A stretch of 64,000 bases of DNA from Natrialba sp. SSL1 (GCF_001861355.1 NZ_MASN01000001.1:62001-126000); one strand, 5' to 3'; positions 44,928 through 53,324 are shown, counted from the first letter of the stretch. The notes: generated by a model from the sequence alone, not told the origin. Translations and numbers: made by a program.

Positions 44928-45458
44928 ATGACCAGACCGAACTGGGAGGCAGACGAGCACGAATCAAGCGCGAAACACGACGAGCGCGGGCGTTCCGGCG
45001 ACGGTGCAACTGCGCGAGATATCGTTGTGCACAACCCAAATCCGGACCGACGCGGACGATGGCTCTCGGTGGGTATCGTCGTTCTGGGAGCCGTCGCGAT
45101 CGTGCAGGCGGTCGCCTTCGATATCGCCGCGAGTCAGCTCTGGAACGCGATTCTCGTCGGTGCAGCACTGATCGCAACTGGTGCGTACAACTACGCCAGG
45201 AGAGCGGACGCAGCGTTCGGAAGCGTCGGTGTCGCGACACTCACCGCAATTCTCGGCCTCTGGCTCGTCGCATCGCCGTTCGTCATCGGCTCCGAGACCG
45301 GCACCGTCGCGGCGGCGAACGACGTCAGCGCAGCAGTGATTGCCGCCGTCGGCCTCCTTGTATTTGGGGTCGGAAGTTACAGTGCCGTCACAGCACGGGC
45401 GCGGCGACGAGACGCTGCTGCTCGCGAAACTGCGGTGTACGACCGACGCGGGCAGTGA
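44928..45458 (+). CDS. SPW repeat membrane protein
   Basis: A 176-residue protein with a hydrophilic N-terminus of about 45 residues and four membrane helices (about 48-66, 72-88, 100-121 and 133-152). The SPW-type repeat appears as a helix plus a Ser-Pro motif (ILGLWLVASPFVIG). The preceding helix pair (WNAILVGAALIATGAYNYAR) matches the family. Function is unknown; SPW proteins are small integral membrane proteins. The ATG at 44928 was chosen over the open frame from 44784, whose start is basic and unlike coding sequence. It is divergent from gyrB. Confidence 0.78.
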   Translation: MTRPNWEADEHESSAKHDERGRSGDGATARDIVVHNPNPDRRGRWLSVGIVVLGAVAIVQAVAFDIAASQLWNAILVGAALIATGAYNYARRADAAFGSVGVATLTAILGLWLVASPFVIGSETGTVAAANDVSAAVIAAVGLLVFGVGSYSAVTARARRRDAAARETAVYDRRGQ

Positions 45459-45486
45459 TCCGTGATCTGGGACCTGTCACCGCCAC

Positions 45487-45528
45487 TCGTTATCCGTTAC
45501 CCGTTATCTGTTACCCGTCACCCGCCAC
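45487..45528. repeat. degenerate GTTAYCCGTTA tandem units
   Basis: CGTTATCCGTTACCCGTTA then TCTGTTACCCGTCACCCG form about four imperfect 9-10-base units just after the SPW gene. It resembles other short degenerate arrays downstream of genes in this window. Confidence 0.55.
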
Positions 45529-45605
45529 CAGTCGGTCGCCGATCAGCGGGAGCAGCCGCCAAAAAAGGACTGTAACTGTTGGACCGCAACCGCGAGCGAA
45601 CGGTG

Positions 45606-46568
45606 TTAACCGTGGATTCCCATCGCTTCGATCTGTTCCTGGTACCGATTCCGGATGGTGACTTCGGTCACCTGGGCCACGTCTGCGACCTCGCGCTGGG
45701 TCTTCTTCTCGTTGCAGAGAAGCGACGCAGCGTAGATCGCAGCGGCGGCGTACCCGGTCGGCGACTTGCCCGAGAGGAGTCCTTCCTCGGCCGTCTTCTC
45801 GATGATTTCGTTGGCCTTGGTCTGGACTTCTTCGGACAGTTCGAGTTCAGAACAGAAGCGGGGAACGTACTTTTTCGGGTCGACGGGGCGCATCTCGAGG
45901 CCGAGTTCCTGCGAGATATACCGATACGTTCGACCGATCTCCTTGCGTTCGACGCGTGAGACTTCCGAGATTTCTTCGAGACTGCGTGGAATGCCTTCCT
46001 TGCGACAGGCAGCATACAGCGCAGACGTTGCGACACCTTCGATCGAACGGCCGCGAATGAGGTCTTCTTTGAGCGCGCGGCGGTAGATCACCGACGCGAC
46101 TTCGCGGACCGAGCGCGGGACACCGAGCGCGGATGCCATCCGATCGATTTCGCTGAGTGCGAACTGCAGATTGCGTTCGCCAGCGTCCTTCGTACGAATA
46201 CGCTCTTGCCACTTGCGCAGTCGGTGCATCTGACTGCGCTTTTTCGAGGAAATAGAGCGTCCGTAGGCGTCCTTGTCTTTCCAGTCGATCGTCGTCGTCA
46301 GCCCCTTGTCGTGCATCGTCTGTGTCGTTGGGGCACCGACACGGGACTTCTCCTGCCGTTCCTGGTGGTTAAACGCCCGCCACTCAGGGCCTGGGTCGAT
46401 TTTTTCTTCCTCCACGACGAGCCCACAGTCCTCACAGATGAGCTCACCCCGGTCGGAGTCCTTTACGAGATTATCCGATTCACACTCAGGGCAGGCACGT
46501 ACCCCCTCCTGATCCTCGGTCTCGTCCTTCTCACGCGTTCGCTCCCGCTGGCGGGTGGACCGTGTCAT
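45606..46568 (-). CDS. tfb: transcription initiation factor IIB
   Basis: A 320-residue TFB. The zinc ribbon has ligands C26, C29, C45 and C48 ([10 protein letters not shown], then [12 protein letters not shown]). The B-finger region follows ([20 protein letters not shown]), then two cyclin-like repeats at about 115-215 and 220-315 ending [19 protein letters not shown]. It bridges TBP-bound promoter DNA and RNA polymerase. Haloarchaea usually have several TFBs, so this may be one of a set. TATA-like elements lie close upstream on the minus strand. Confidence 0.96.
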   Translation of the reverse strand: MTRSTRQRERTREKDETEDQEGVRACPECESDNLVKDSDRGELICEDCGLVVEEEKIDPGPEWRAFNHQERQEKSRVGAPTTQTMHDKGLTTTIDWKDKDAYGRSISSKKRSQMHRLRKWQERIRTKDAGERNLQFALSEIDRMASALGVPRSVREVASVIYRRALKEDLIRGRSIEGVATSALYAACRKEGIPRSLEEISEVSRVERKEIGRTYRYISQELGLEMRPVDPKKYVPRFCSELELSEEVQTKANEIIEKTAEEGLLSGKSPTGYAAAAIYAASLLCNEKKTQREVADVAQVTEVTIRNRYQEQIEAMGIHG

Positions 46569-46730
46569 CGCACTTTTATAGTAGTATCACCAGCATACAT
46601 AAACCTTTGGTAACCTGTTTCGACTATTGACGGAAGACGCCCGAAATCACGACTTCTGAGGGCTAAGATACCTGGTTTACGATTTGAAACCGGAAAGCCT
46701 TTATCCGAAACTGGCCGACCACAGCACCGA

Positions 46731-47324
46731 ATGCCGGTTATCGAGTGTGACGTCGACGACGCGCGTGAACGCCTCACAGACGCCGGTGTCCCCGTCGAAT
46801 CCGGGAACACGGACCACGAGCGCTGGCGTGCGAGCCGCGGCGGCGCGACCGCCGTCGCCTACGACGACAAGATCGTTATCCAGGGCAGCGAGCCCCGGGT
46901 ACTCGAGTCCATCCTTCGCGAGGGCGGAGGCCGAGCGCACGTCTACTTCGACGGTGGCGCGCGCGGGAACCCCGGCCCGGCCGGAATCGGCTGGGTGATC
47001 GTCACCAGCGAGGGGATTGTCGCGGAAGGCAGTAAACGAATCGGGCGCGCGACGAACAATCAAGCGGAGTACGAGGCGCTGATCGCTGCACTCGAGGCCG
47101 CGCGCGACTACGACTACGATGAAATTCACGTCCGCGGGGATTCGGAGCTCATCGTCAAGCAAGTGCGCGGAGAGTACAACACGAACAATCCGGAGTTGCG
47201 GGAGCGGCGCGTGACGGTCCACGAACTGTTGCGCGCGTTCGACGAGTGGACACTGGAGCACGTTCCCCGCGAGGTCAACAGTCGGGCGGACGAGCTTGCG
47301 AACGAAGCACTGGATGGCTCGTAA
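46731..47324 (+). CDS. rnhA: ribonuclease HI
   Basis: A 197-residue protein. An N-terminal module of about 65 residues precedes a type 1 RNase H domain with the acidic catalytic residues D74 (YFDGGARGNPGP), E114 (NNQAEYEALI), D137 (VRGDSELIVKQ) and D187 (NSRADELANEA). It cleaves the RNA strand of RNA-DNA hybrids. The extra N-terminal module is the usual haloarchaeal form. GCCTTTATCC about 30 bases upstream is a likely TATA element. The RnhA-operon partner follows after about 80 bases. Confidence 0.93.
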   Translation: MPVIECDVDDARERLTDAGVPVESGNTDHERWRASRGGATAVAYDDKIVIQGSEPRVLESILREGGGRAHVYFDGGARGNPGPAGIGWVIVTSEGIVAEGSKRIGRATNNQAEYEALIAALEAARDYDYDEIHVRGDSELIVKQVRGEYNTNNPELRERRVTVHELLRAFDEWTLEHVPREVNSRADELANEALDGS

Positions 47325-47403
47325 GCACGTCGGTCAGGCCCGCCGATGACCGATCGAACGCCGGATCAGCAAGCCACAAATCCTCGCGCACGAACACTCT
47401 CGT

Positions 47404-48018
47404 ATGACTGCTGATCTCCCCGATACCGTCGTCGAGGATGCCGAGCGCCTCACTCGTCTCGCGCGCAAGACTCCTGATGAGAACGAGGCCGCAGCCTACG
47501 AGGGCCGCCGGGACGACCTGCTCGCCACCCACGAGTACCGCGCGCGCATCCGCGACGACGGCGACGCCGTCCTCGTGCTCCACCCCGCCGAGTGGCACGA
47601 CAGCGAGGCAGGCGTCATCAGAACCGACCGGATCGACGACCTCTCGCGCGCAGTCGAAATCCAACTCGAGGGCACCGCCGATCCGGACGACTGGGAGACC
47701 GTCGACGCCGCCAACCGAGAACTCGTCGACGCAGTCTGCGAGGAACACGGCGACGTTCACGGCGAAAACGCGCGCCTACTCGCGGACTTCGCTGGCAATC
47801 ACTACGCAAAGCCGATCACGTCGCTGACTCCCGACGAACTCGCGGAGTTCCGCTCCGAGTACGTCGTTCGAAACGCGTGGCCGACCGACGCGCAAGAGAC
47901 TGCGCTCGCGGAGTCACTCGAGTTGGTGTTCGACGCCGCTGACGAACCGCACCCGGAAGCGACGGGAGAGGTGGAGCCGTCGACGGTGGACGATTCTGTC
48001 TCTGGTAACCGAGAGTAG
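47404..48018 (+). CDS. RnhA operon protein
   Basis: A 204-residue acidic protein of a haloarchaeal family found next to rnhA. Visible blocks are VEDAERLTRLARKTPDENEA, RIRDDGDAVLVLHPAEWHD, DLSRAVEIQLEGTADPDDWE and LLADFAGNHYAKPITSLTPD. It has no catalytic motif I recognise and no membrane segment. A role with RNase HI is suggested only by position. Confidence 0.72.
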   Translation: MTADLPDTVVEDAERLTRLARKTPDENEAAAYEGRRDDLLATHEYRARIRDDGDAVLVLHPAEWHDSEAGVIRTDRIDDLSRAVEIQLEGTADPDDWETVDAANRELVDAVCEEHGDVHGENARLLADFAGNHYAKPITSLTPDELAEFRSEYVVRNAWPTDAQETALAESLELVFDAADEPHPEATGEVEPSTVDDSVSGNRE

Positions 48019-48216
48019 GGGGTTGGAGAGGAGGACTGCCTTTGAAGACGCCTCTGGAGGTGAAGCGCCCGTGAGAGGGCGTCGAGTGCTGTACTGCGGT
48101 CGGTTGGAGCGGTGGTGTGCTCTTGTGACCGTCGCTGTACTGACGCCACACTACCCGCGATCTACCGTCGTACTGTCGCGCTGACCGCAAAACGGAGTAC
48201 CGAACTGCCCGACAGT

Positions 48217-48576
48217 TCAGTAGCTGTTCTCGATGATCTCGCTGATCTCGTCTGCGCGGTCGTCGCCCGTGACGACCTTCGAGAGCGTCCAGCTGAGTCC
48301 GTCGAGGACGGCGTCGTAGCCGTCGTCGGTCAGCGAGTACTGGTTCGTTCGCTTGTCGAGTTCACTCTTTTCGACCAGCCCGAGGTCGACGAGTTCGTCG
48401 AGGTTTGGGTAGAGACGCCCGTGGTTGACTTCGGTTCCGTAGTAGTCCTCGAGTTCGCGCTTGATCGCCAGGCCGTACATCGGTTCCTTGGCGAGGATGA
48501 CGAGGATGTTGTTCTGGAACGCTGTAAGTTCTCGTGCAATACTCTGTTCGCCGGTGATTGATTGTGCCTCTGACAT
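48217..48576 (-). CDS. PadR-family transcriptional regulator
   Basis: A 119-residue PadR-type winged helix: LTAFQNNILVILAKEPMYGL, AIKRELEDYYGTEVNHGRLY, PNLDELVDLGLVEKS and the wing KRTNQYSLTDDGYDAVLDGL. A C-terminal helix of about 25 residues would serve dimerisation. It is divergent from the pyrophosphatase gene. A TATA-like CTTAAATAG (48598-48606, minus strand) lies about 25 bases upstream of the ATG. A strong palindrome lies further upstream at 48635-48653. Confidence 0.85.
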   Translation of the reverse strand: MSEAQSITGEQSIARELTAFQNNILVILAKEPMYGLAIKRELEDYYGTEVNHGRLYPNLDELVDLGLVEKSELDKRTNQYSLTDDGYDAVLDGLSWTLSKVVTGDDRADEISEIIENSY

Positions 48577-48634
48577 ACCTGTGCAAATGTCACCAGACTA
48601 TTTAAGACTTGCCAACCATTCGGTAATATCGTCG

Positions 48635-48653
48635 GGTTAGATTGCATCTAACC
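48635..48653. promoter_or_regulatory. 19-bp palindrome in the padR-ppa intergenic region
   Basis: GGTTAGATTGCATCTAACC has perfect 8-base arms and a 3-base centre. It shares TTAGATTG-ATCTAA and several flanking bases with the palindrome upstream of the ZIP gene (38089-38103). It lies about 60 bases upstream of the PadR start and about 125 bases upstream of ppa, so it could act on either promoter. Confidence 0.65.
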
Positions 48654-48779
48654 GGTGACGATGAGTACAGGCGGGCCTGTACTCGGTGCCCGTGTGTGTC
48701 GGCTGTCTGGCAACCGTCACGTAGAATGTGAAACGTGATTAGGAAAGTACTTTTTGATCCACCGTGGAGAGTGCGGTGC

Positions 48780-49313
48780 ATGGTCAATCTCTGGGAAGAT
48801 ATCGAGACCGGACCGAATCCGCCCGAAGAGATCTACGCTGTCGTCGAGTGTCTCAAGGGCGAACGGAACAAGTACGAGTATGACAAGGACGTGCCGGGCG
48901 TCGTCCTCGACCGCGTACTCCACAGCAACGTCCACTACCCCAGTGACTACGGGTTCATCCCGCAGTCGTACTACGACGACGAGGATCCCTTCGACGTGCT
49001 CGTCCTCGTCGAAGACCAGACGTTCCCCGGCTGTGTCATCGAAGCCCGCCCCGTCGCCCTGATGAAGATGGACGACGACGGCGAGCAGGACGACAAGGTC
49101 ATTGCCGTTCCGACGGAGGACCCACGCTACGATCATATCGAAGACCTCGAGGACATCCCACAGCAGCAACTCGACGAGATCGACGAGTTCTTCGCGACCT
49201 ACAAGAACCTCGAAGCGGACAAGGAAGTCGAGACGCTGGGCTGGGAAGACAAGCAAGCAGCCTACGACGCGATCGAGCACGCCCAGGATCTCTACGAAGA
49301 GAACTTCGAGTAA
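48780..49313 (+). CDS. ppa: inorganic pyrophosphatase (family I)
   Basis: A 177-residue soluble pyrophosphatase starting MVNLWEDIETGPNPPEEIYA. The family signature DEDPFDV is at 67-73, preceded by SNVHYPSDYGFIP. The last block is LEDIPQQQLDEIDEFFATYK. It hydrolyses pyrophosphate with Mg (or Mn). The open frame from 48735 was shortened to the ATG that gives the usual haloarchaeal N-terminus. TACTTTTTGATCC about 30 bases upstream is a plausible TATA element. Confidence 0.94.
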   Translation: MVNLWEDIETGPNPPEEIYAVVECLKGERNKYEYDKDVPGVVLDRVLHSNVHYPSDYGFIPQSYYDDEDPFDVLVLVEDQTFPGCVIEARPVALMKMDDDGEQDDKVIAVPTEDPRYDHIEDLEDIPQQQLDEIDEFFATYKNLEADKEVETLGWEDKQAAYDAIEHAQDLYEENFE

Positions 49314-49470
49314 CGACGTCGCTCTCTTTGCGTCGTTTCTCACCGTTTCTCGCCGTTGCTTGCGGTTTCTCAGCATTTCTACGTCGACCGACGCACGCCA
49401 GTTTGACACCGCTCGGCGAGTCGATTCACCGTGGTTATCCAGTCACGGGTGGCTCATGCATTATGAGCAT

Positions 49471-49486
49471 GGGTAATTTTAACCCC
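49471..49486 (+). promoter_or_regulatory. promoter with flanking palindromes for the 53-aa gene
   Basis: GGGTAATTTTAACCCC combines a TATA-like TAATTTTAAC with complementary GGGT/ACCC flanks. Just upstream GCTCAT (49452... 49457) and ATGAGC (49463-49468) form another inverted repeat. The start codon at 49511 lies about 33 bases downstream of the TATA centre. Confidence 0.5.
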
Positions 49487-49510
49487 GTGTAGGTGGTACA
49501 CTGATCCGTC

Positions 49511-49672
49511 ATGGCAGTAACCAACCCGTCCTCGCGTGAATCGGTACCGGTCGACGAGCAGGAAGCCGGTGTCGGCATGCATCACGTGACGGTCGTCCCA
49601 ACCAACTTCGAAGCCGCCGAGACCGATACCGATTCCGTCGCCAGTGGCGATACCGACGGTCAGGACGACTGA
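49511..49672 (+). CDS. small acidic protein of unknown function (53 aa)
   Basis: A 53-residue frame: MAVTNPSSRESVPVDEQEAG, then VGMHHVTVVPTNFEAAETDT and an Asp-rich tail. Codon use is haloarchaeal. A clear TATA-like element and a GGTGG ribosome-binding-like sequence precede the ATG. The central VGMHHVTVVPTNF looks like a strand with a His pair; I recognise no family. It stands alone between ppa and a transposon relic. Confidence 0.55.
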   Translation: MAVTNPSSRESVPVDEQEAGVGMHHVTVVPTNFEAAETDTDSVASGDTDGQDD

Positions 49673-49794
49673 GCCGGTTTCCGCGTTTGTGTGCCGTCCT
49701 CCTGCACTGTCTCCACATCGACCAGTTTCTCCTTCACACCACGAATACACCTGTTATAGTAACTCCGAGTCTGGTGACACTGACTCGACCCTTG

Positions 49795-50040
49795 CCGGGC
49801 AAAAACAACCACGAGGGTCGAACCTAGTCGAGGATAGGAGTACCGGGGTCTTGGCACTCCCAGCAGTCCCACCCGCTACAGACCACGAGCATCCCTCTCA
49901 GATTCGTACTGATTGGATGGTCGGTGGAGCTGTAAACCTAAAATCTCCAACGCTGAGCAAACCGGAGGTTTGCGACGTACGCGAATCCTCGATTCGCTTG
50001 ACTCAGGATTCCTCCGTGTTCACGCGGAGGAGGATGTCAA
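49795..50040 (+). mobile_element. relic of an IS200/IS605-family element: decayed tnpB 3' end with right-end hairpins
   Basis: The plus strand ends with GATTCCTCCGTGTTCACGCG followed by GAGGAGGATGTCAA. This hairpin plus GGATGTCAA terminus is typical of right ends of haloarchaeal IS1341-type (TnpB) elements. It is the last of three hairpins: GCAAACC-GGA-GGTTTGC (49957-49973), GCGAATC-CTC-GATTCGC (49981-49997) and CCTCCGTG-TTCA-CGCGGAGG (50011-50030). An upstream frame (LVEDRSTGVLALPAVPPATD, then AVNLKSPTLSKPE) looks like a decayed TnpB C-terminus. No catalytic part and no tnpA remain. The left boundary is a guess. Confidence 0.55.
49957..50030 (+). ncRNA. possible omega-RNA-like scaffold remnant (three hairpins)
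   Basis: TnpB elements make an RNA from the tnpB 3' end and right end, whose guide is the DNA just past the terminus. The three stacked hairpins here are in the right place for such a scaffold. With no intact TnpB nearby, the RNA could only work with a TnpB encoded elsewhere. Expression is unknown. Confidence 0.3.
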
Positions 50041-50170
50041 ACCGAATCCACCCACCTGCCATACCGAAATCGCTCACCCATCTGTCGTTCCGAAACCATC
50101 CATCTATCACACCGAATCCATCTATCTGTCATACCTGAACCCCACACTACTGCCATACCGAAAACACACT
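50041..50170. repeat. degenerate ~22-bp tandem repeat next to the IS relic
   Basis: About five to six imperfect units resemble ACCGAATCCATCTATCTGTC followed by AT; examples start at 50041, 50063, 50090, 50111 and 50133. The array begins exactly at the end of the transposon relic. No coding frame fits. Confidence 0.6.
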
Positions 50171-50278
50171 ACCGATCAGACCGCCGCCGACTCCAGATTC
50201 AACTGAGAACGGTTTCGTCCTTCTCAAAAGAGTGTCCCGAAACGAACCTTCTTGTATACGGTTGAACTACGTCCGTCC

Positions 50279-51622
50279 ATGGGTCTATTCGACCGGTTGC
50301 GGGGCGATGATGCCCCCCGCGTCGCATTTATCGGGGTCGACGGCGTGCCGTACAGTCTGCTCTCGGAGAACGAAGACCTGTTCCCGAACTTTGCAACACT
50401 CGCCGACGAGGGGACGGCGAGCGAAATCTCGAGTATCGTCCCGCCGGAATCGAGCGCCTGCTGGCCGTCGCTGACGACCGGCGTCAATCCCGGTGAGACC
50501 GGCGTCTACGGCTTCCAGGACCGTGAGGTCGGCACCTACGACACCTACGTCCCAATGGGTAACGAAGTCCAGGCCGACCGCGTCTGGGACCGCGTCCAGG
50601 AGGAGGGCCGGCGGGCCACCGTGCTGAACGTCCCCGTCACCTTCCCACCGCAGCGCAACGTTCAGCGGATGGTCTCGGGCTTCCTCTCGCCGGGTCTCGA
50701 GAAGGCCGCCTATCCCGACGACGTTCGTGACTATCTCGAGACGCTCGACTACCGGATCGACGTCAATCCGAAACTGGGTCACGAGAAGAACAAGGATGAG
50801 TTCATCGAGGACGCCCACGAGACCATCGACGCCCGATTCGAGGCGTTCGAACACTACATCGAGGAGGACGACTGGGACCTCTTCTTCGGCGTCTTCATGA
50901 CGACCGACCGGGTTAACCACTTCCTGTTCAAGGACTACGAACAGGACGGCGAGTACAAGGACGAGTTCCTCGAGTTCTACCAGAAGGTCGACGATTACAT
51001 CGGCCGCCTGCGCGAGGCACTCCCCGACGACGTGACCATGATCGTCGCCTCCGACCACGGCTTTACCAGTCTGGACTACGAGGTCCACTTCAACGAGTGG
51101 CTCCGCGAGGAGGGCTGGCTCTCCTTCCAGGACGACAGTCCCGAAGAACTGGGCGACATCGCAACGGAGTCGAAGGCCTACTCGTTCATCCCCGGTCGCT
51201 TCTACATCAACCTCGAGGGCCGCGAACCCCGCGGCTCCGTCCCAGAAGAGGAGTACGACGATGTCCGGGACGAACTCAAGGCAGATCTCGAGGCACTCGA
51301 GGGCCCGGACGGAAACAAGGTGGTCGAACGCGTGGTGGAAAAGGAGGACGCGTTCCGTGGCGATCACGACGACATCGCGCCCGATCTGGTTGCGATTCCG
51401 AACAAGGGCTTCGATCTCAAGTCCGGTTTCAAGGCCGACTCCGAAATCTTCACGACCGGTCCGCGAAACGGGATGCACAGTTTCGACGACACCTCGCTGT
51501 ACATCGACGAGCAGAGTGCCTCGATCGGCGACGCCGACCTCTTCGACATTACACCGACGATTCTCGACTTGCTAGACATCGAGTACAGCCGCGGCGAGTT
51601 CGACGGCGCGAGCCTGGTCTGA
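50279..51622 (+). CDS. alkaline-phosphatase-superfamily phosphodiesterase
   Basis: A 447-residue protein of the type I phosphodiesterase/nucleotide pyrophosphatase group. The metal site block AFIGVDGVPYSLL comes first, then PPESSACWPSLTTGVNPGET with the probable nucleophile Thr/Ser. FFGVFMTTDRVNHF and the conserved VASDHGFTSL follow. C-terminal HSFDDTSLYID and ITPTILDLLDIE complete the fold. It is cytosolic, as no signal peptide is visible. The substrate is unknown. The ATG at 50279 was preferred to a start at 50252. Confidence 0.85.
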   Translation: MGLFDRLRGDDAPRVAFIGVDGVPYSLLSENEDLFPNFATLADEGTASEISSIVPPESSACWPSLTTGVNPGETGVYGFQDREVGTYDTYVPMGNEVQADRVWDRVQEEGRRATVLNVPVTFPPQRNVQRMVSGFLSPGLEKAAYPDDVRDYLETLDYRIDVNPKLGHEKNKDEFIEDAHETIDARFEAFEHYIEEDDWDLFFGVFMTTDRVNHFLFKDYEQDGEYKDEFLEFYQKVDDYIGRLREALPDDVTMIVASDHGFTSLDYEVHFNEWLREEGWLSFQDDSPEELGDIATESKAYSFIPGRFYINLEGREPRGSVPEEEYDDVRDELKADLEALEGPDGNKVVERVVEKEDAFRGDHDDIAPDLVAIPNKGFDLKSGFKADSEIFTTGPRNGMHSFDDTSLYIDEQSASIGDADLFDITPTILDLLDIEYSRGEFDGASLV

Positions 51623-51838
51623 TCGCAGGTAGCTGTACCTCACTCCCGGACCGAACCCGATCTTCCTTCCTGTCCCGATTTGTCCGCCACGAACGCCTGC
51701 GAGTCGTTGTGCCGTCGATTCTCGTCGCTACCGTAACAAAAGACACCCACAGAGCGGCGTCTCGAGGACCGTCTCGTGCCTTCAACACGCCAGCGTTGCT
51801 CAACAGAGCAGATAAGTCATCTTCGACGAAACGAAAGG

Positions 51839-52534
51839 ATGACCGTGCGCTCGCTGTCGTCTAGCTCTCCGATGGCCGTTGCAGGCCTGCTCATCGCGAA
51901 TCTCGTGCCGTTCGTGGGCGTCGTGAGCTTCGGCTGGACGCTTCACTCACTGCTGGTGATCTACTGGCTCGAAAGCGGCGTCCTTGGCGCAGCCTACGTC
52001 GCAAAAATTCGCCGTGCTGAGGGAGCGGACAACCCCGAGACGCTCCCCGACTGGGAGTTCAGCGGCTTCGGGCGCTCGAAAGCACAGTCACTCGATGAGT
52101 TCGTCGGCATGCCAAATCGAGAAATCGCCTCGCACTTCGTCCGGTTCTACGCCGTGTTCTGGCTCTTTCACGGCGTGGTCGTGCTATACGGCTTCCCCGC
52201 AGAGAACCCCAGTATGGAGGTCGCGTCTATCCACGTCGTCGCCGTCGCAGCGGTCGGCTTTACCATCTCACACGCACTTTCCTACCGGATCAACTATCTC
52301 GGAATGCACGAGTACGAACACAACGGTCCGGTGACGGTGATGAGCGAACCGCTCCACCGTGTGGTCGTGCTTCATATAACGATCCTGCTCGCCGGAATCC
52401 CGATCGAACTCGCCGGCTCTCCAATCGGTGGCGTCGCCCTGCTGGTCGGCCTGAAACTGTACTTCGATTTCGAGGCACACCGACGAGAACACGAACGGGC
52501 ACAGCGCTCGACGCCAGCGTCTTCGACTGGCTGA
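51839..52534 (+). CDS. DUF6498-type membrane protein
   Basis: A 231-residue membrane protein with about five helices (13-33, 37-55, 108-126, 136-156 and 180-210). The N-terminal pattern LLIANLVPFVGVVSFGWTLH then SLLVIYWLESGVLGAAYVAK matches DUF6498. The ISHALSYRINYLGMHEYEHN segment contains several His/Glu residues that could bind metal. Function is unknown. The ATG at 51839 was chosen over 51776. It lies downstream of the phosphodiesterase on the same strand. Confidence 0.75.
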   Translation: MTVRSLSSSSPMAVAGLLIANLVPFVGVVSFGWTLHSLLVIYWLESGVLGAAYVAKIRRAEGADNPETLPDWEFSGFGRSKAQSLDEFVGMPNREIASHFVRFYAVFWLFHGVVVLYGFPAENPSMEVASIHVVAVAAVGFTISHALSYRINYLGMHEYEHNGPVTVMSEPLHRVVVLHITILLAGIPIELAGSPIGGVALLVGLKLYFDFEAHRREHERAQRSTPASSTG

Positions 52535-52596
52535 ATCGGACCGACCCAATTCGCACCCGTTTTCCGCCCGGCGACGTACCGCCTACCAGAGACCAC

Positions 52597-53010
52597 ATGC
52601 AAGAAGTCATCCACGCCCAGGGCCACGAGAACGTCAGCGCCGAGCACGCGAGCACGTTCGAAGTAACCACCGACGACTATCTCACACCCGCAGGCGACTG
52701 CATCCTTGCTATCGACGCCGATCGGGCACCCGCAGACTTTGACCCCAACTTTATCGACGCCTGCCAGGACGCCGACGCCTCCATCTCCGTTACCATCGAG
52801 GCCGACGGCCACACCGAGACGGTGACCGGTCGTGGCGATCCGGCACTCGAGTACACCAACGAGCGAAGTGCGGTCGGCCGGACCAGTGAGTACGTCGACG
52901 ACCGGACGATTATGGTAGGGGCTGAGTTCGCCGCGGAGGGGTTCGACCGCGATCTCGTCGAGGCGCTCGCGGCGGGTGCTGACGTGACGGTGACGCTGAC
53001 GGTCGAATAG
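52597..53010 (+). CDS. DUF371 family protein
   Basis: A 137-residue beta-rich protein with the DUF371 pattern: MQEVIHAQGHENVSAEHAST, then TDDYLTPAGDCILAIDADRA and GRGDPALEYTNERSAVGRTS. The family is mostly archaeal and has no known function; the GDCI and His-containing segments are its most conserved parts. It follows the DUF6498 gene by about 60 bases. Confidence 0.82.
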   Translation: MQEVIHAQGHENVSAEHASTFEVTTDDYLTPAGDCILAIDADRAPADFDPNFIDACQDADASISVTIEADGHTETVTGRGDPALEYTNERSAVGRTSEYVDDRTIMVGAEFAAEGFDRDLVEALAAGADVTVTLTVE

Positions 53011-53082
53011 CGGGCTCGTAAGGACACCCCGAATCGGTCATACGGCCAGAACACCAATAGGGGAGAGCAGCAATCGATCAGT

Positions 53083-53262
53083 ATGTCACAGCGCGTTATT
53101 TGTCCGCACTGCTCGACGAAAGTGTCGATTGACATCGATCGAAAGGTGCTCAGAACACGGAAGAAAACCGGTTCGATCCGGGACGGATACGACCGGTCGG
53201 CGACGTGCGCCGAGTGCGAGGAGAAATTCGCCTGCAAAGTCGAAGACCCGCTCAGTCACTGA
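53083..53262 (+). CDS. small zinc-ribbon protein
   Basis: A 59-residue frame: MSQRVICPHCSTKVSIDIDR, then RKKTGSIRDGYDRSATCAEC and EEKFACKVEDPLSH. Two CxxC pairs (C7/C10 and C42/C45) make a zinc ribbon; a further Cys follows at 51. The overlapping long frame that includes nth upstream was rejected for this stretch. Partners are unknown. nth starts about 60 bases downstream. Confidence 0.7.
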   Translation: MSQRVICPHCSTKVSIDIDRKVLRTRKKTGSIRDGYDRSATCAECEEKFACKVEDPLSH

Positions 53263-53324
53263 GTGCTGTTTTGATGCTGTCTCGGAGAGAAAGACCGATA
53301 GTTACGCCGCCCGGAAACGAGTGT

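Noticed and set aside
50041-50170. possible CRISPR array
   Set aside because: Units are degenerate and directly abutting, without conserved repeats separated by unique spacers, and no cas genes are present.
50285-51478. 397-residue minus-strand frame
   Set aside because: Antisense of the phosphodiesterase gene.
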